64,000 nt of DNA, taken from Flavobacteriales bacterium (lineage in GTDB: Bacteria > Bacteroidota > Bacteroidia > Flavobacteriales > Flavobacteriaceae). The notes beneath the pieces are model-generated. The model saw nothing but the letters and a program-made list of their open reading frames with translations. It was not told where the DNA came from and did no database searches. Positions 50,600-61,010 of the stretch are shown here, one piece after another. The DNA is taken from assembly GCA_018335925.1 (NCBI GenBank), contig JAGXRF010000064.1, forward strand, positions 62,001 to 126,000, written 5' to 3'. Numbering within the stretch: the first letter of the stretch is position 1; the number at the start of each line of letters is the position of its first letter. The translations under genes were made by a program, and so were the position numbers.

Positions 50600-51616
50600 A
50601 TGCGTTTGCTCAGAATTTTGTTGTTCCCACTTTCTGTGGGATATGGTTTGATTACATGGGTTCGAAATTGGTTGTACGATTTTCGAATTTTTTCCGTGTA
50701 CCAACCTCCTATTCCGGCTATTACCGTTGGCAATTTATCGGTTGGAGGCACCGGAAAAACTCCGATGTTAGAGTATTTGATTCAGTTGTTGCACCAAGAT
50801 TTTTTGGTTGCGACACTAAGCAGGGGTTATGGTAGAAAAAGCAAAGGCTATTTGTTGGCCAATCCGAAATTAACTGCAAAAGATATAGGAGACGAACCAT
50901 TTCAAATATTTCAAAAATTTTCAGACATTGTGGTTGCTGTTTGTGAAAACCGTAAAGTTGGCATTCAGAAAATCCTTCATGACCACCCCAAAACACAAGT
51001 TATTTTGTTAGACGATGCCTTTCAACATCGAAGGGTGCAAGCCGGATTGCAAATTTTATTGACCAAATACAACGATTTGTTTGTGGATGATTGGATGCTC
51101 CCTACCGGAAATCTTCGTGAATTTAGTTCTGGAGTCAATAGAGCTTCCATAGTAATTGTTACCAAATGTCCGGAAAATTTATCCGCAGAAGAACAAGCAA
51201 GTATTCGAAAAAAACTTTCTTTAAAACCATCTATATCTCTTTTTTTTAGCAGTATTCAATACAGTAATTTGGTGTATTCCCAAAACGAAAAAGCATCCTT
51301 ACAAGAAATCATTAACCAACCCAAAGTGGTGTTGGCAGGTATTGCAGATCCTAAGTTATTTATAGAAAAAGTAAAAGGAGAAAAAGACACTACTCTGATT
51401 TTTCCGGACCATCATGCATTTACTAAAGCTGATATCCAAAAAATTAAAATTACTGCTAAAAACAAACCGATAATTACTACTGAAAAAGATTATGTTCGAT
51501 TAAAAGACAGCGAAATAGCCAACCAACTATACTATTTACCCATTGAGGTAAAAATTATCAACGAATTTCAAAAACTAGATCAAATTATTTACCAATATGT
51601 GGGAAAAAATTCATGA
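50600..51616 (+). CDS. lpxK: Tetraacyldisaccharide 4'-kinase
   Basis: TVGNLSVGGTGKTPMLEYLI, TLSRGYGRKSKG, DDAFQHRRV. Confidence 0.95.
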   Translation: MRLLRILLFPLSVGYGLITWVRNWLYDFRIFSVYQPPIPAITVGNLSVGGTGKTPMLEYLIQLLHQDFLVATLSRGYGRKSKGYLLANPKLTAKDIGDEPFQIFQKFSDIVVAVCENRKVGIQKILHDHPKTQVILLDDAFQHRRVQAGLQILLTKYNDLFVDDWMLPTGNLREFSSGVNRASIVIVTKCPENLSAEEQASIRKKLSLKPSISLFFSSIQYSNLVYSQNEKASLQEIINQPKVVLAGIADPKLFIEKVKGEKDTTLIFPDHHAFTKADIQKIKITAKNKPIITTEKDYVRLKDSEIANQLYYLPIEVKIINEFQKLDQIIYQYVGKNS

Positions 51617-52415
51617 AACCGTAGCTTTTTTACAACCTTTTTGCAAAACCACTCCTGATTTCGGCATCATTTTAGGTTCCGGGTTAGGAAGTTTTACCGA
51701 AGAAATAAACATAGAGCATACCATTGCATACCAAGATATTCCTAATTTTCCGGTTTCTACAGTTACCGGGCATCACGGAGCATTGATAATTGGTACCGTT
51801 GGCAACAAACGAGTATTGGCCATGAAGGGTCGTTTTCATTACTACGAAGGCTACGACATGGCAACAGTTACTTTTCCAATTAGAGTGATGAAATACTTAG
51901 GCATCCAACAGTTGATAGTTTCTAATGCTTCTGGTGGCGTGAATCCAGATTACTATGTTGGAGCATTGGTAAACATTACCGATCATATCAATTTGTTTCC
52001 AGACCATCCATTGAAAGGTGCCAATGACGACCGATTGGGGCCTCGATTTGTGAACATGAGCGAACCTTACAGCAAAAAAATGCGTCAACATTTGCAAGCC
52101 ATTGCCAAATCTGGAAATATTGATTTAAAAGAAGGTATTTATTTAGGATTACAAGGCCCTACTTTTGAAACGTTGGCAGAATATAAAATGGTAAAACGAT
52201 TGGGAGCAGATTGTGTTGGCATGTCTACCGTACCTGAAGTAATTGTTGCCAAACACATGAATATGGATTGCTTGGGAATTTCTATTATTACCGACATGGG
52301 AGACGAAGAAAATATTGAAGAAGTAAACCACGAAGAAGTACTTATGGCAGCCAAAAAAGCAGAACCAAAAGTAAAATGGTTGATTTCTGAATTTATCAAA
52401 TCTTACGTTATTTAA
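51597..52415 (+). CDS. Purine-nucleoside phosphorylase
   Basis: IILGSGLGSF, TVTGHHGALIIG, FHYYEGY, SNASGGVN, GVYLGLQGPTFET-like, VGMSTVPEVIVAKH. Confidence 0.95.
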   Translation: MWEKIHETVAFLQPFCKTTPDFGIILGSGLGSFTEEINIEHTIAYQDIPNFPVSTVTGHHGALIIGTVGNKRVLAMKGRFHYYEGYDMATVTFPIRVMKYLGIQQLIVSNASGGVNPDYYVGALVNITDHINLFPDHPLKGANDDRLGPRFVNMSEPYSKKMRQHLQAIAKSGNIDLKEGIYLGLQGPTFETLAEYKMVKRLGADCVGMSTVPEVIVAKHMNMDCLGISIITDMGDEENIEEVNHEEVLMAAKKAEPKVKWLISEFIKSYVI

Positions 52416-52890
52416 GTAATGTTTTTGGAGTTAAAAAAGTAAGCAATTCGCCTTTGTTTAGGTCTTTCCAATCGGTAATATTTAGTTGAATTTCAGCCAA
52501 AGCACAGGTTGGAAAATTTTCAAAACTTTGCTCGGTTAATATTTCTACCAAATCATGGTAAGCCGGATTGTGCCCTACCAATACTACCTTATTAAAATGG
52601 GTAGGTAATTGTTTTATTTGTTGCAATACTATTCTGTAATCAAATTGATACCATTTTTTGTCATAGGTTACAGGAACAGAAACTTTGTTTTGCAATAAAT
52701 TTTGCAAGGTAGAAGTTGCACGAATTGCAGTAGAACAATACACTTGGTCACAACCAATTATTTTATCTGAATAAATAGAGGACAATTGTTTGCTATCAGA
52801 TTTCCCTTTTTCATTCAAAGGCCTGTCGTGGTCTGCTAAATCATACTCCCAGCTTGACTTGGCATGTCGGATTAAAATCAAAGTTTTCAA
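52408..52890 (-). CDS. SixA-like histidine phosphatase
   Basis: LILIRHAKSSWEYDLADHDRPLNEKGK; VLVGHNPAYHDLVE. Confidence 0.9.
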   Translation of the reverse strand: MKTLILIRHAKSSWEYDLADHDRPLNEKGKSDSKQLSSIYSDKIIGCDQVYCSTAIRATSTLQNLLQNKVSVPVTYDKKWYQFDYRIVLQQIKQLPTHFNKVVLVGHNPAYHDLVEILTEQSFENFPTCALAEIQLNITDWKDLNKGELLTFLTPKTLLK

Positions 52891-52912
52891 AATATTTTTT
52901 TAAAAAATAAAA

Positions 52913-52935
52913 AGCCCAACTTAGTTAAGTTGGGC
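52913..52935 (-). terminator. Rho-independent terminator of recQ
   Basis: GCCCAACTTAGTTAAGTTGGGC hairpin; A-rich left flank gives a T run on the minus strand. Confidence 0.75.
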
Positions 52936-52944
52936 ATGTATAGG

Positions 52945-55152
52945 TTAATTCGCTACTTCGCTAATAAATTTTATTCGCATTAATCGGAGTTCTTCAATGT
53001 CGTAATCGCCATCAAATTCTTTTAAAGCAGCTTCAATTTTATCGCTTTCCGAATCCATAAAATACTCATGTATTTCCTCTTGTTGGTCTTCGTCTAAAAT
53101 TTCATCTACCCAGTATTTGATATTCAGTTTGGTTCCGGCATACACAATTTGCTCCATTTCTTTCAACAAAGCATCCATCGTCATGCCTTTGGCAGCAGCA
53201 ATATCAGGAAATGCCAACTTTCTGTCGACACTTTGTATAATAAACAGCTTATTGGTAGAATTTGCTCCGGTAGATTTTACTACCAAATCATCCGGACGAA
53301 TGATGTCGTTTTCTTCAACATACGTTGCTATCAAATCCACAAAAGCTTTACCATACTTTTTGGCTTTGCTCTCTCCTACCCCATGCACATTGCTCAACTC
53401 TTGTATGGTGATTGGATACTTTAATGCCATATCTTCTAACGAAGGATCTTGAAAAACCACAAATGGTGGTACTCCGTGCTTTTTAGCTTCTTTTTTACGA
53501 AGATCTTTTAACATACTCATCAAAACCTCATCTGCAACAACCGAAGTTTTGGAAACCACATTCAATGCATCTTCCTCTTCCTCGCTGTATTCGTGGTCTT
53601 CAGTCATCATAAAACTTTGCGGGTTTTTAATGAATTCCAATCCAAGAGGTGTCATCTTCATTACCCCGTAACTTTCGATGTCTTTTTTGAGCAATCCTGC
53701 CACCAACACCTGACGAATCAAAGCTGTCCAATATTTTTCGTCTAAAGAAGTTCCTTTACCAAATACAGACAATTGGTCAATTTTATGCGATTTTAAAATG
53801 GCATTGATTTTTCCGGTCAGGGTAAACACCACTTCTTTTGATTTAAAAGCTTCTTTGGTATCTCTTACTGCCTCTAACAACAATTTCACTTGGTCTTTGG
53901 CTTCCACTTTGTTTTTCGGATTTCGCATGTTGTCATCCATGTCGGCTCCTTCTCCAGTTTCGCTGTCAAATTCTTCTCCAAAATAATGCAATAAGAATTT
54001 TCTTCTGGACATAGAGGTTTCCGCATAAGCAACTACTTCCTGTAACAATGCAAAACCTATTTCTTGTTCTGCCACAGGCTTGCCTGACATGAATTTTTCC
54101 AACTTTTCTACATCTTTATAGGAATAGTAAGCCAAACAATGTCCTTCTCCGCCATCTCTTCCTGCTCTTCCGGTTTCTTGGTAATAACTTTCTAGTGATT
54201 TCGGAATGTCGTGATGAATCACATACCGAACGTCTGGCTTGTCAATTCCCATACCAAAAGCAATTGTTGCCACCACTACTTCTACATCTTCCATTAAAAA
54301 CATATCTTGGTGTTTGGCTCTCACTTTGGCATCTAAACCAGCATGATAAGGCACGGCACTAATGCCATTCACTTGCAGCAATTGGGCAATTTCCTCTACT
54401 TTTTTTCTGCTTAAACAATAAATAATTCCAGACTTTCCTTTGTTTTGTTTGATAAAACGAATGATATCGCCTTCAATATTTTTGGTTTTCGGACGTACTT
54501 CGTAAAACAAATTCGGACGATTAAACGATGCCTTGTAAACTTTGGCATCTGTCATGTCTAAATTCTTTAAAATATCTTCTTGAACTTTAGGGGTAGCTGT
54601 TGCGGTTAATCCTATAACCGGAATATCTCCTAGATTCTTAATAATCGTTCTTAAATTTCGATATTCAGGTCTAAAATCATGCCCCCATTCTGAGATACAG
54701 TGGGCTTCGTCAATAGCAACAAAGGATATTTTAACCGACTTTAAAAATTCAACATATTCTTCTTTAATCAAAGATTCCGGAGCAACATACAATAGCTTGG
54801 TAATTCCTTTAGTAATATCAGATTTTACCTGATTGATTTCCGTTTTGTTTAATGAAGAATTTAACACGTGGGCAGTTCCATCTTCAGAAGATAAACTTCG
54901 GATGGCATCTACTTGGTTCTTCATTAATGCAATTAAAGGGGAAACTACTATGGCAGTTCCTTCCTGAATTAATGCTGGTAATTGGTAGCACAAAGACTTT
55001 CCACCACCGGTAGGCATGATTACAAAAGTATTTTGTTGATTTAAAATATTTTTAATCACTTGCTCCTGGAGACCTTTGAATTGATCAAAGCCAAAATATT
55101 TCTTCAGTTCTTTGTGAATATCAATTGCAGAGGTATTCATCATATGTCTCAA
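52945..55152 (-). CDS. recQ: ATP-dependent DNA helicase RecQ
   Basis: MPTGGGKSLCYQLPAL, DEAHCISEWGHDFRPEY, QETGRAGRDG; C-terminal HRDC-like. Confidence 0.96.
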   Translation of the reverse strand: MRHMMNTSAIDIHKELKKYFGFDQFKGLQEQVIKNILNQQNTFVIMPTGGGKSLCYQLPALIQEGTAIVVSPLIALMKNQVDAIRSLSSEDGTAHVLNSSLNKTEINQVKSDITKGITKLLYVAPESLIKEEYVEFLKSVKISFVAIDEAHCISEWGHDFRPEYRNLRTIIKNLGDIPVIGLTATATPKVQEDILKNLDMTDAKVYKASFNRPNLFYEVRPKTKNIEGDIIRFIKQNKGKSGIIYCLSRKKVEEIAQLLQVNGISAVPYHAGLDAKVRAKHQDMFLMEDVEVVVATIAFGMGIDKPDVRYVIHHDIPKSLESYYQETGRAGRDGGEGHCLAYYSYKDVEKLEKFMSGKPVAEQEIGFALLQEVVAYAETSMSRRKFLLHYFGEEFDSETGEGADMDDNMRNPKNKVEAKDQVKLLLEAVRDTKEAFKSKEVVFTLTGKINAILKSHKIDQLSVFGKGTSLDEKYWTALIRQVLVAGLLKKDIESYGVMKMTPLGLEFIKNPQSFMMTEDHEYSEEEEDALNVVSKTSVVADEVLMSMLKDLRKKEAKKHGVPPFVVFQDPSLEDMALKYPITIQELSNVHGVGESKAKKYGKAFVDLIATYVEENDIIRPDDLVVKSTGANSTNKLFIIQSVDRKLAFPDIAAAKGMTMDALLKEMEQIVYAGTKLNIKYWVDEILDEDQQEEIHEYFMDSESDKIEAALKEFDGDYDIEELRLMRIKFISEVAN

Positions 55153-55364
55153 TTAAATTTGTGTTTGCTTGGTAAACCATAAACAAAAAATAGGAAAGGG
55201 TAGATAAAACCTACCGAAGTCGTCAAATATTTTTTTATTTATCTAAATTTGCAGAATAAAGATACAACTAATTTTGAAGTACACAAACACAGTTAACGTT
55301 TTTTGTAAAGCCTTAATTTTGTTACACTAAACAGTTTTATCTTACATAAAATTAAACCTGATCC

Positions 55365-56339
55365 TTGGAAACAAACCGCCAAAATACCCTTATAGACTTA
55401 GCAAAAAGCACCATTAGGTCGCAAGCAAATGCTATTGTGCAATTAGAAAATCAATTAACTTATGATTTTGTGCAAGCAGTAGAAATGATTGCCCATGCCA
55501 AAGGCAGATTCATCATAACCGGAATTGGCAAAAGTGCTATTATAGCTCAAAAAATTGTTGCCACCTTAAACTCAACCGGAACACCATCTTTATTTATGCA
55601 TGCTGCAGAGGCTATCCACGGAGATTTAGGTGTGGTGCAACCTCAAGATGTAGTGATGTGCATTTCTAAAAGTGGAAACAGTCCGGAAATAAAAATGTTA
55701 TTGCCTATTTTAAAGAAATTTGGCAATCAATTAATTGGAATGACCGGAAACCTCAACTCATTTTTAGCTAAGCAATCGGATGTAGTTTTAGATACTACCG
55801 TTGAAAAAGAATCTTGCCCAAACAACTTGGCACCAACCAACAGTACCACAGCACAGTTGGTTATGGGAGATTGTTTGGCTGTTTGCTTAATGCATGTGCA
55901 TCAATTTACTGCACAAGATTTTGCCAAATACCATCCTGGTGGGGCTTTGGGTAAAAAATTACTTTTTACAGTTCAAGATATATTAAATGTAGAACAAAAA
56001 CCTCAAGTTACACCGGAAACACCTATTCAGAAAGCTATTTTTGAAATTTCTGAAAAAAGACTGGGAGTTACTGCTGTATTGGAAAATGAATTGGTAGTTG
56101 GTATTATCACCGATGGAGACATAAGAAGAATGTTAAGCCGCACGGAAACTATTACTGGAATTGTAGCCAAAGATGTGATGACCAAAAATCCGAAAATGAT
56201 TTCGTCTTCTACCAAATTATTAGATGCCTTACATTTAATGGAAGATTTAAAAATTACCCAATTGGTGGTGGTAGACAACCAAAAATACCAAGGAATTATC
56301 CACTTACACGACATATTAAAAGAAGGAATTGAACGATGA
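55365..56339 (+). CDS. kpsF: KpsF/GutQ family sugar-phosphate isomerase (arabinose-5-phosphate isomerase)
   Basis: TGIGKSAIIAQKIVATLNSTGTPSLFMHAAEAIHGDLG; CISKSGNSPE; two CBS domains. TTG start. Confidence 0.94.
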   Translation: METNRQNTLIDLAKSTIRSQANAIVQLENQLTYDFVQAVEMIAHAKGRFIITGIGKSAIIAQKIVATLNSTGTPSLFMHAAEAIHGDLGVVQPQDVVMCISKSGNSPEIKMLLPILKKFGNQLIGMTGNLNSFLAKQSDVVLDTTVEKESCPNNLAPTNSTTAQLVMGDCLAVCLMHVHQFTAQDFAKYHPGGALGKKLLFTVQDILNVEQKPQVTPETPIQKAIFEISEKRLGVTAVLENELVVGIITDGDIRRMLSRTETITGIVAKDVMTKNPKMISSSTKLLDALHLMEDLKITQLVVVDNQKYQGIIHLHDILKEGIER

Positions 56340-57142
56340 GTGTTGGCAAAGAAATGTCGTTTTTAGACCATCTGGAGGAATTGCGATGGATGTTGGTAAA
56401 AAGCACTGTAGCAGTATTGATAGCAGCAACCGTTGCCTTTTTATTTAAAAATATCATTTTTGATGTGATATTATTTGGTCCAAAAGATCCAAATTTTATT
56501 ACCTATCAATGGTTGTGCGAAGCCAGTCAGAATTTTGGTTACAGCGATGAACTTTGTGTAAAAGAAATCAAAATGTCCATCATCAACAGAGAAATGGGTG
56601 GACAATTTTCAGCCCACTTATGGACCTCTTTTACAGCCGGAATTATTTTGGCTTTTCCATTTATATTATGGCAGTTTTGGCTGTTTGTGAGTCCGGCATT
56701 GTATAAAAATGAAAAAAAATATGCATTTGGCTTTTTAATAAGTACCTCATTTTTATTCATATTAGGTGTGCTGTTTGGGTATTATGTAGTAGCTCCATTG
56801 TCCATTAACTTTTTGGCTAATTACTACGTTAGCAACACCTTGGACAATATGATTGATTTGACTTCTTATATCAGTTTGATGCGTTCTTCTACTTTAGCAA
56901 GTGGTTTGTTGTTTGAATTGCCTATCATCATCTTCTTTTTAACCAAACTTGGTTTGGTAACCCCAGCTTTTTTAAGAAAATATAGGAAATATACCTTAAT
57001 AATTGTGCTTATTATTGCAGCAATTATTACACCACCTGATGTATTAAGTCAAATTATTGTCACCATCCCAATCATGATTTTATACGAAATAAGTATTGGG
57101 ATTAGTGCATTAGTGGTAAAACAACAAAAAAAACTTGCGTAA
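56336..57142 (+). CDS. tatC: Twin-arginine translocase subunit TatC
   Basis: MSFLDHLEELRWMLVKS, FPFILWQFWLFVSPALY, six TM. Confidence 0.96.
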   Translation: MSVGKEMSFLDHLEELRWMLVKSTVAVLIAATVAFLFKNIIFDVILFGPKDPNFITYQWLCEASQNFGYSDELCVKEIKMSIINREMGGQFSAHLWTSFTAGIILAFPFILWQFWLFVSPALYKNEKKYAFGFLISTSFLFILGVLFGYYVVAPLSINFLANYYVSNTLDNMIDLTSYISLMRSSTLASGLLFELPIIIFFLTKLGLVTPAFLRKYRKYTLIIVLIIAAIITPPDVLSQIIVTIPIMILYEISIGISALVVKQQKKLA

Positions 57143-57146
57143 AATT

Positions 57147-57500
57147 ATGAGCGACTTGGTAAAAGAATTCAATGACTATCGTTCCAAAATGAACGAAAAA
57201 TTATTAGAAGGCAATCATTTAATCATCAAACGTATTTTTAACTTAGACACCAATGCCTATGCTGCAGGTGCATTAGATGTTAAAACCAAAGAGTTATTAG
57301 GATTGGTTGCATCTGCTGTTTTAAGATGTGACGATTGCATCAAATACCATTTAGAAACCAGCTTTAAAGAAGGGATCACCAAGGAAGAAATGATGGAAGC
57401 CATGGGAATTGCAACATTGGTGGGTGGTACCATTGTAATACCTCATTTGCGAAGAGCTTACGAATTTTGGGAAGCTTTAGAAAACCAATCTAATTCATAA
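57147..57500 (+). CDS. Carboxymuconolactone decarboxylase family protein
   Basis: [21 protein letters not shown] (CxxC..H AhpD-like). Confidence 0.88.
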   Translation: MSDLVKEFNDYRSKMNEKLLEGNHLIIKRIFNLDTNAYAAGALDVKTKELLGLVASAVLRCDDCIKYHLETSFKEGITKEEMMEAMGIATLVGGTIVIPHLRRAYEFWEALENQSNS

Positions 57501-57504
57501 AAAG

Positions 57505-58245
57505 ATGAAGTTACGTGCAGAAAATATCGTAAAAACCTACAAAGGCAGAAGCGTAGTAAAAGGCGTTTCGGTAGAAGTAAACCAAGGAGAAATTGTAGGT
57601 TTACTTGGGCCAAATGGTGCCGGAAAAACCACTTCGTTTTACATGATTGTAGGTTTGGTAAAACCAAATAGTGGTAAGATATTTTTAGACGACACAGAAA
57701 TCACCGACTTCCCAATGTACAAACGTGCCCAATATGGCATCGGGTATTTGGCACAAGAAGCTTCAGTATTCAGAAAATTGAGTATAGAAGACAATATTTT
57801 AAGTGTGCTTCAATTAACCAATTTAAGCAAAGAAGAGCAAGAAGCTAAAATGGAAAGTTTGATTGCCGAGTTTAATTTAGGCCATATCCGAACCAATAGG
57901 GGTGATTTATTGTCAGGTGGTGAAAGAAGAAGAACCGAGATAGCAAGAGCCTTGGCAACCGACCCAAAATTTATTTTGCTCGATGAACCATTTGCAGGAG
58001 TTGACCCGGTAGCAGTAGAAGATATCCAGAGAATTGTTGCCAAATTAAAAGAAAAAAACATCGGGATTTTAATTACCGATCACAATGTTCAGGAGACCTT
58101 GGCTATTACAGACAAAGCTTATTTGATGTTTGAAGGAGGTATTTTAAAAGCTGGAGTTCCGGAAGAGTTGGCAAGTGACGAAATGGTTAGAAAAGTATAT
58201 TTAGGTCAAAACTTTGAATTCCGAAAAAAGAAACTTCATTTTTAG
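57505..58245 (+). CDS. lptB: LPS export ABC transporter ATP-binding protein
   Basis: [60 protein letters not shown]. Confidence 0.96.
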   Translation: MKLRAENIVKTYKGRSVVKGVSVEVNQGEIVGLLGPNGAGKTTSFYMIVGLVKPNSGKIFLDDTEITDFPMYKRAQYGIGYLAQEASVFRKLSIEDNILSVLQLTNLSKEEQEAKMESLIAEFNLGHIRTNRGDLLSGGERRRTEIARALATDPKFILLDEPFAGVDPVAVEDIQRIVAKLKEKNIGILITDHNVQETLAITDKAYLMFEGGILKAGVPEELASDEMVRKVYLGQNFEFRKKKLHF

Positions 58246-59066
58246 CGAATCGTTTGATAAAGCAGCATTCTTGGAGTTCCGTTGTATAAGTTCACATCTA
58301 CATTTCCTCGAATCCCTTTAACAGAGCCCTTTTCGGTAAATTGCCAAAAAGTAGCATTTTCCGGAAAATCTTGCACCCAACCATTGTAATTGGCAATCCA
58401 AAAAGTATAATTCGGAAAATCTTTTTTCAAAAAATCTTGATAATATTTTTCACCGGTATAAATAATTGGCTGAATGCCATAATGCTTTTCAACCCTTTCT
58501 AACCATCTTTGCAACCCCTTTTTTAAGCTATCTAACGACTGGGTTTTGGGCAAATTTTCAATATCTAAAACAGGAGGCAAATCGCCTTTTTTTAATCGAA
58601 CAGTTCGGATGAATAAGTTGGCTTGTTCCAAAGAATTCTCATTCGGACGATAGTAATGATAAGCTCCACGAATTATTTTTTTAGTTGTCAAAGCTTTCCA
58701 ATTTTCTTGAAAAGTTAGGTCATTCCTATCTTTTCCGGCAGTTGCACGAACCAAAACAAAATGAATGGCTTTTTGATCGATGGAGTCTACTTCTTTCCAA
58801 TCAATTTTTCCTTGGTATTCAGAAACATCAATCCCCAATAAACTATTCGGATGTTTTTTAATCAGTTGATACACTCGAGCATCTTCCACTTCTTTCTGAA
58901 AACTTTGCTTAGTGTGTTTAGATTGAAAACTAAAGTAATAAGCAATAGCCAAACGATTTTGATATAGCCATGCCAGCAAAATGCTTAGCAACAAAAAAAG
59001 CAATGAAAATTTTACAAATCGTGAAACAAAACTGGGCTTTGTATTGGTTTTTCTCCTTGGCATCAA
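58242..59066 (-). CDS. Glycoside hydrolase family 25 (lysozyme-like) protein
   Basis: [48 protein letters not shown]. Confidence 0.92.
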   Translation of the reverse strand: MMPRRKTNTKPSFVSRFVKFSLLFLLLSILLAWLYQNRLAIAYYFSFQSKHTKQSFQKEVEDARVYQLIKKHPNSLLGIDVSEYQGKIDWKEVDSIDQKAIHFVLVRATAGKDRNDLTFQENWKALTTKKIIRGAYHYYRPNENSLEQANLFIRTVRLKKGDLPPVLDIENLPKTQSLDSLKKGLQRWLERVEKHYGIQPIIYTGEKYYQDFLKKDFPNYTFWIANYNGWVQDFPENATFWQFTEKGSVKGIRGNVDVNLYNGTPRMLLYQTIR

Positions 59067-59758
59067 ACAGTAAAAAATTGATTTTTAACTACAGATAGTA
59101 ACACATAAAATAAGATAATTGCAGGCACTGCCAATACCCCATACAATAGCAATCCAACCACACTTGTTACAAGCAATAGAATAGGAAAAATCAACTTATT
59201 CAAGTGAAACTCTTTAATTTTTAAAGAGAAAAGTGGAATTTCTGCATTGAGTAAAAAAGCACTTAAAACAGACAAAGCCAATAAAATCGCATATTGGTTT
59301 AACCATTGAGAGAAAGGAGATACCGATTGCATAACAAACCAAGGCAATGCAGAAATCCATAACGCATTAGCTGGAGTGGGCAATCCGATAAATTGATGGG
59401 TTTGACGGGTGTCAATATTAAATTTTGCCAATCGATAGGCTGAGCCTAAGGTGATGATAAAGCCCAACAAAGGTAAATACTCGTTAGTTGTGGTTTGTTT
59501 CATTAATAAAAACATGACCAAACCTGGAACAACGCCACTAGTTACCATATCTGCCAAACTATCTAGTTGCAAACCTAAATCGCTAGTAACTTTAAGCAAT
59601 CTTGCAAAAAATCCATCAAAAAAATCGAAGAAAATTCCCAAACATACCATCCAAAAAGCAGTAACAAAATCATCTTTTAACAAAAAAGTTACTGCAACAC
59701 AACCTGAGGCTAAATTAGCCAGGGTAAAGGCATTAGGAATGTAAGTCTTGAAATTCAT
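59063..59758 (-). CDS. pssA: CDP-diacylglycerol--serine O-phosphatidyltransferase
   Basis: IPNAFTLANLASGCVAV; FFDFFDGFFARLLKVTSDLGLQLDSLADMVTSGVVPG. Confidence 0.95.
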   Translation of the reverse strand: MNFKTYIPNAFTLANLASGCVAVTFLLKDDFVTAFWMVCLGIFFDFFDGFFARLLKVTSDLGLQLDSLADMVTSGVVPGLVMFLLMKQTTTNEYLPLLGFIITLGSAYRLAKFNIDTRQTHQFIGLPTPANALWISALPWFVMQSVSPFSQWLNQYAILLALSVLSAFLLNAEIPLFSLKIKEFHLNKLIFPILLLVTSVVGLLLYGVLAVPAIILFYVLLSVVKNQFFTV

Positions 59759-59918
59759 AAATAGTTTTTTGAGAAAAAAATAATTTCAATAAAGTCCTAC
59801 GAAGATAGTTCATTCCGACAAAGTATCGAAAACTATCAAACAAATTTAGAAGTAATGTTAAATGAAACTCTTCTTTCAAAAAAAATAACAATATGTGTAG
59901 GGCAAATGCGTTTTAACT

Positions 59919-61010
59919 TTGATATTTGTAAAAAAATTGTTTTTGAAGAAAATCATTTACATACTTACGTTTTTGGTAAGCCAATTTTTTATGGCACAAG
60001 CGGTGCGAAAATACTCCAACGAATTTATGAATATTGGAGTAGATGCCGCATCTTTAGGAATGGCAAATGCTGTTACTGCACAATCCAATAATGTAAATGC
60101 CGGGTACTGGAATCCTGCTGGTTTGGTTCAGTTAGAAGATTCTGAATTAGCATTAATGCATGCCAGTTACTTTGCCAATATTGCACAATATGATTATGCA
60201 GCATTTGCAAAACCCATAGACGACAGAAGTGCATGGGGAATTTCTTTGATTCGATTTGGTGTGGATGATATTTTAAACACCACACAATTAATAGATAACC
60301 AAGGAAATATTGACTACAATCGAATCAGTTTATTTTCTACCGCAGATTATGGGGTTACTTTTTCCTATGCCAGAAGATTACCGGTTCCAGGATTGCAATA
60401 TGGTGTAAATGCAAAAGTAATAAGAAGAATTATTGGAGATTTTGCCTCCTCTTGGGGATTTGGTTTGGATGTTGGAGTACAATTTGAAAGAAATGGATGG
60501 AATTTTGGATTGATGCTTCGCGATATTACCACTACTTATAATATTTGGAATATAAACGAGGAAAAATTTCAAGAAATTGCCAATGCCATTCCAGGTGAAA
60601 ACCAAGAATTACCAGAAACTACTGAAATTACTTTGCCAAAAGCACAGTTAGGGGTAAGCAAAAAGTTTACTTTTAATTATGATTATTCCTTAACAGCTGC
60701 TGCAAACTTAAATATGCGTTTTGAACAAACCAACGACATCATCTCCACCAACTTGGTGAGCATTGACCCTGCCATAGGATTTGAATTTGGATATACCGAG
60801 ATGGTTTTTTTAAGAGCAGGAGTTGGAAATTTTCAAAATGTTCGTCAGTTAGATGGTAGAGAATCGGTAGCTTTTCAACCAAACATAGGCTTAGGTTTTC
60901 GCTACAAAGGCATTCAAATTGATTATGCCTTAACAGATATCGGTGACCAAAGTGTGGCCTTATACTCCAATATTTTTTCACTTCGAATTGACTTAGGAAT
61001 TTTTAGATAA
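59919..61010 (+). CDS. PorV2-like outer membrane protein (PorV/PorQ family, type IX secretion-associated)
   Basis: KYSNEFMNIGVDAASLGMANAVTAQSNNVNAGYWNPAGL; FadL-like barrel. Confidence 0.87.
   Translation: MIFVKKLFLKKIIYILTFLVSQFFMAQAVRKYSNEFMNIGVDAASLGMANAVTAQSNNVNAGYWNPAGLVQLEDSELALMHASYFANIAQYDYAAFAKPIDDRSAWGISLIRFGVDDILNTTQLIDNQGNIDYNRISLFSTADYGVTFSYARRLPVPGLQYGVNAKVIRRIIGDFASSWGFGLDVGVQFERNGWNFGLMLRDITTTYNIWNINEEKFQEIANAIPGENQELPETTEITLPKAQLGVSKKFTFNYDYSLTAAANLNMRFEQTNDIISTNLVSIDPAIGFEFGYTEMVFLRAGVGNFQNVRQLDGRESVAFQPNIGLGFRYKGIQIDYALTDIGDQSVALYSNIFSLRIDLGIFR

Noticed and set aside
53117-53452. 111-aa ORF antisense to recQ
   Set aside because: Within the conserved recQ frame; no independent evidence.
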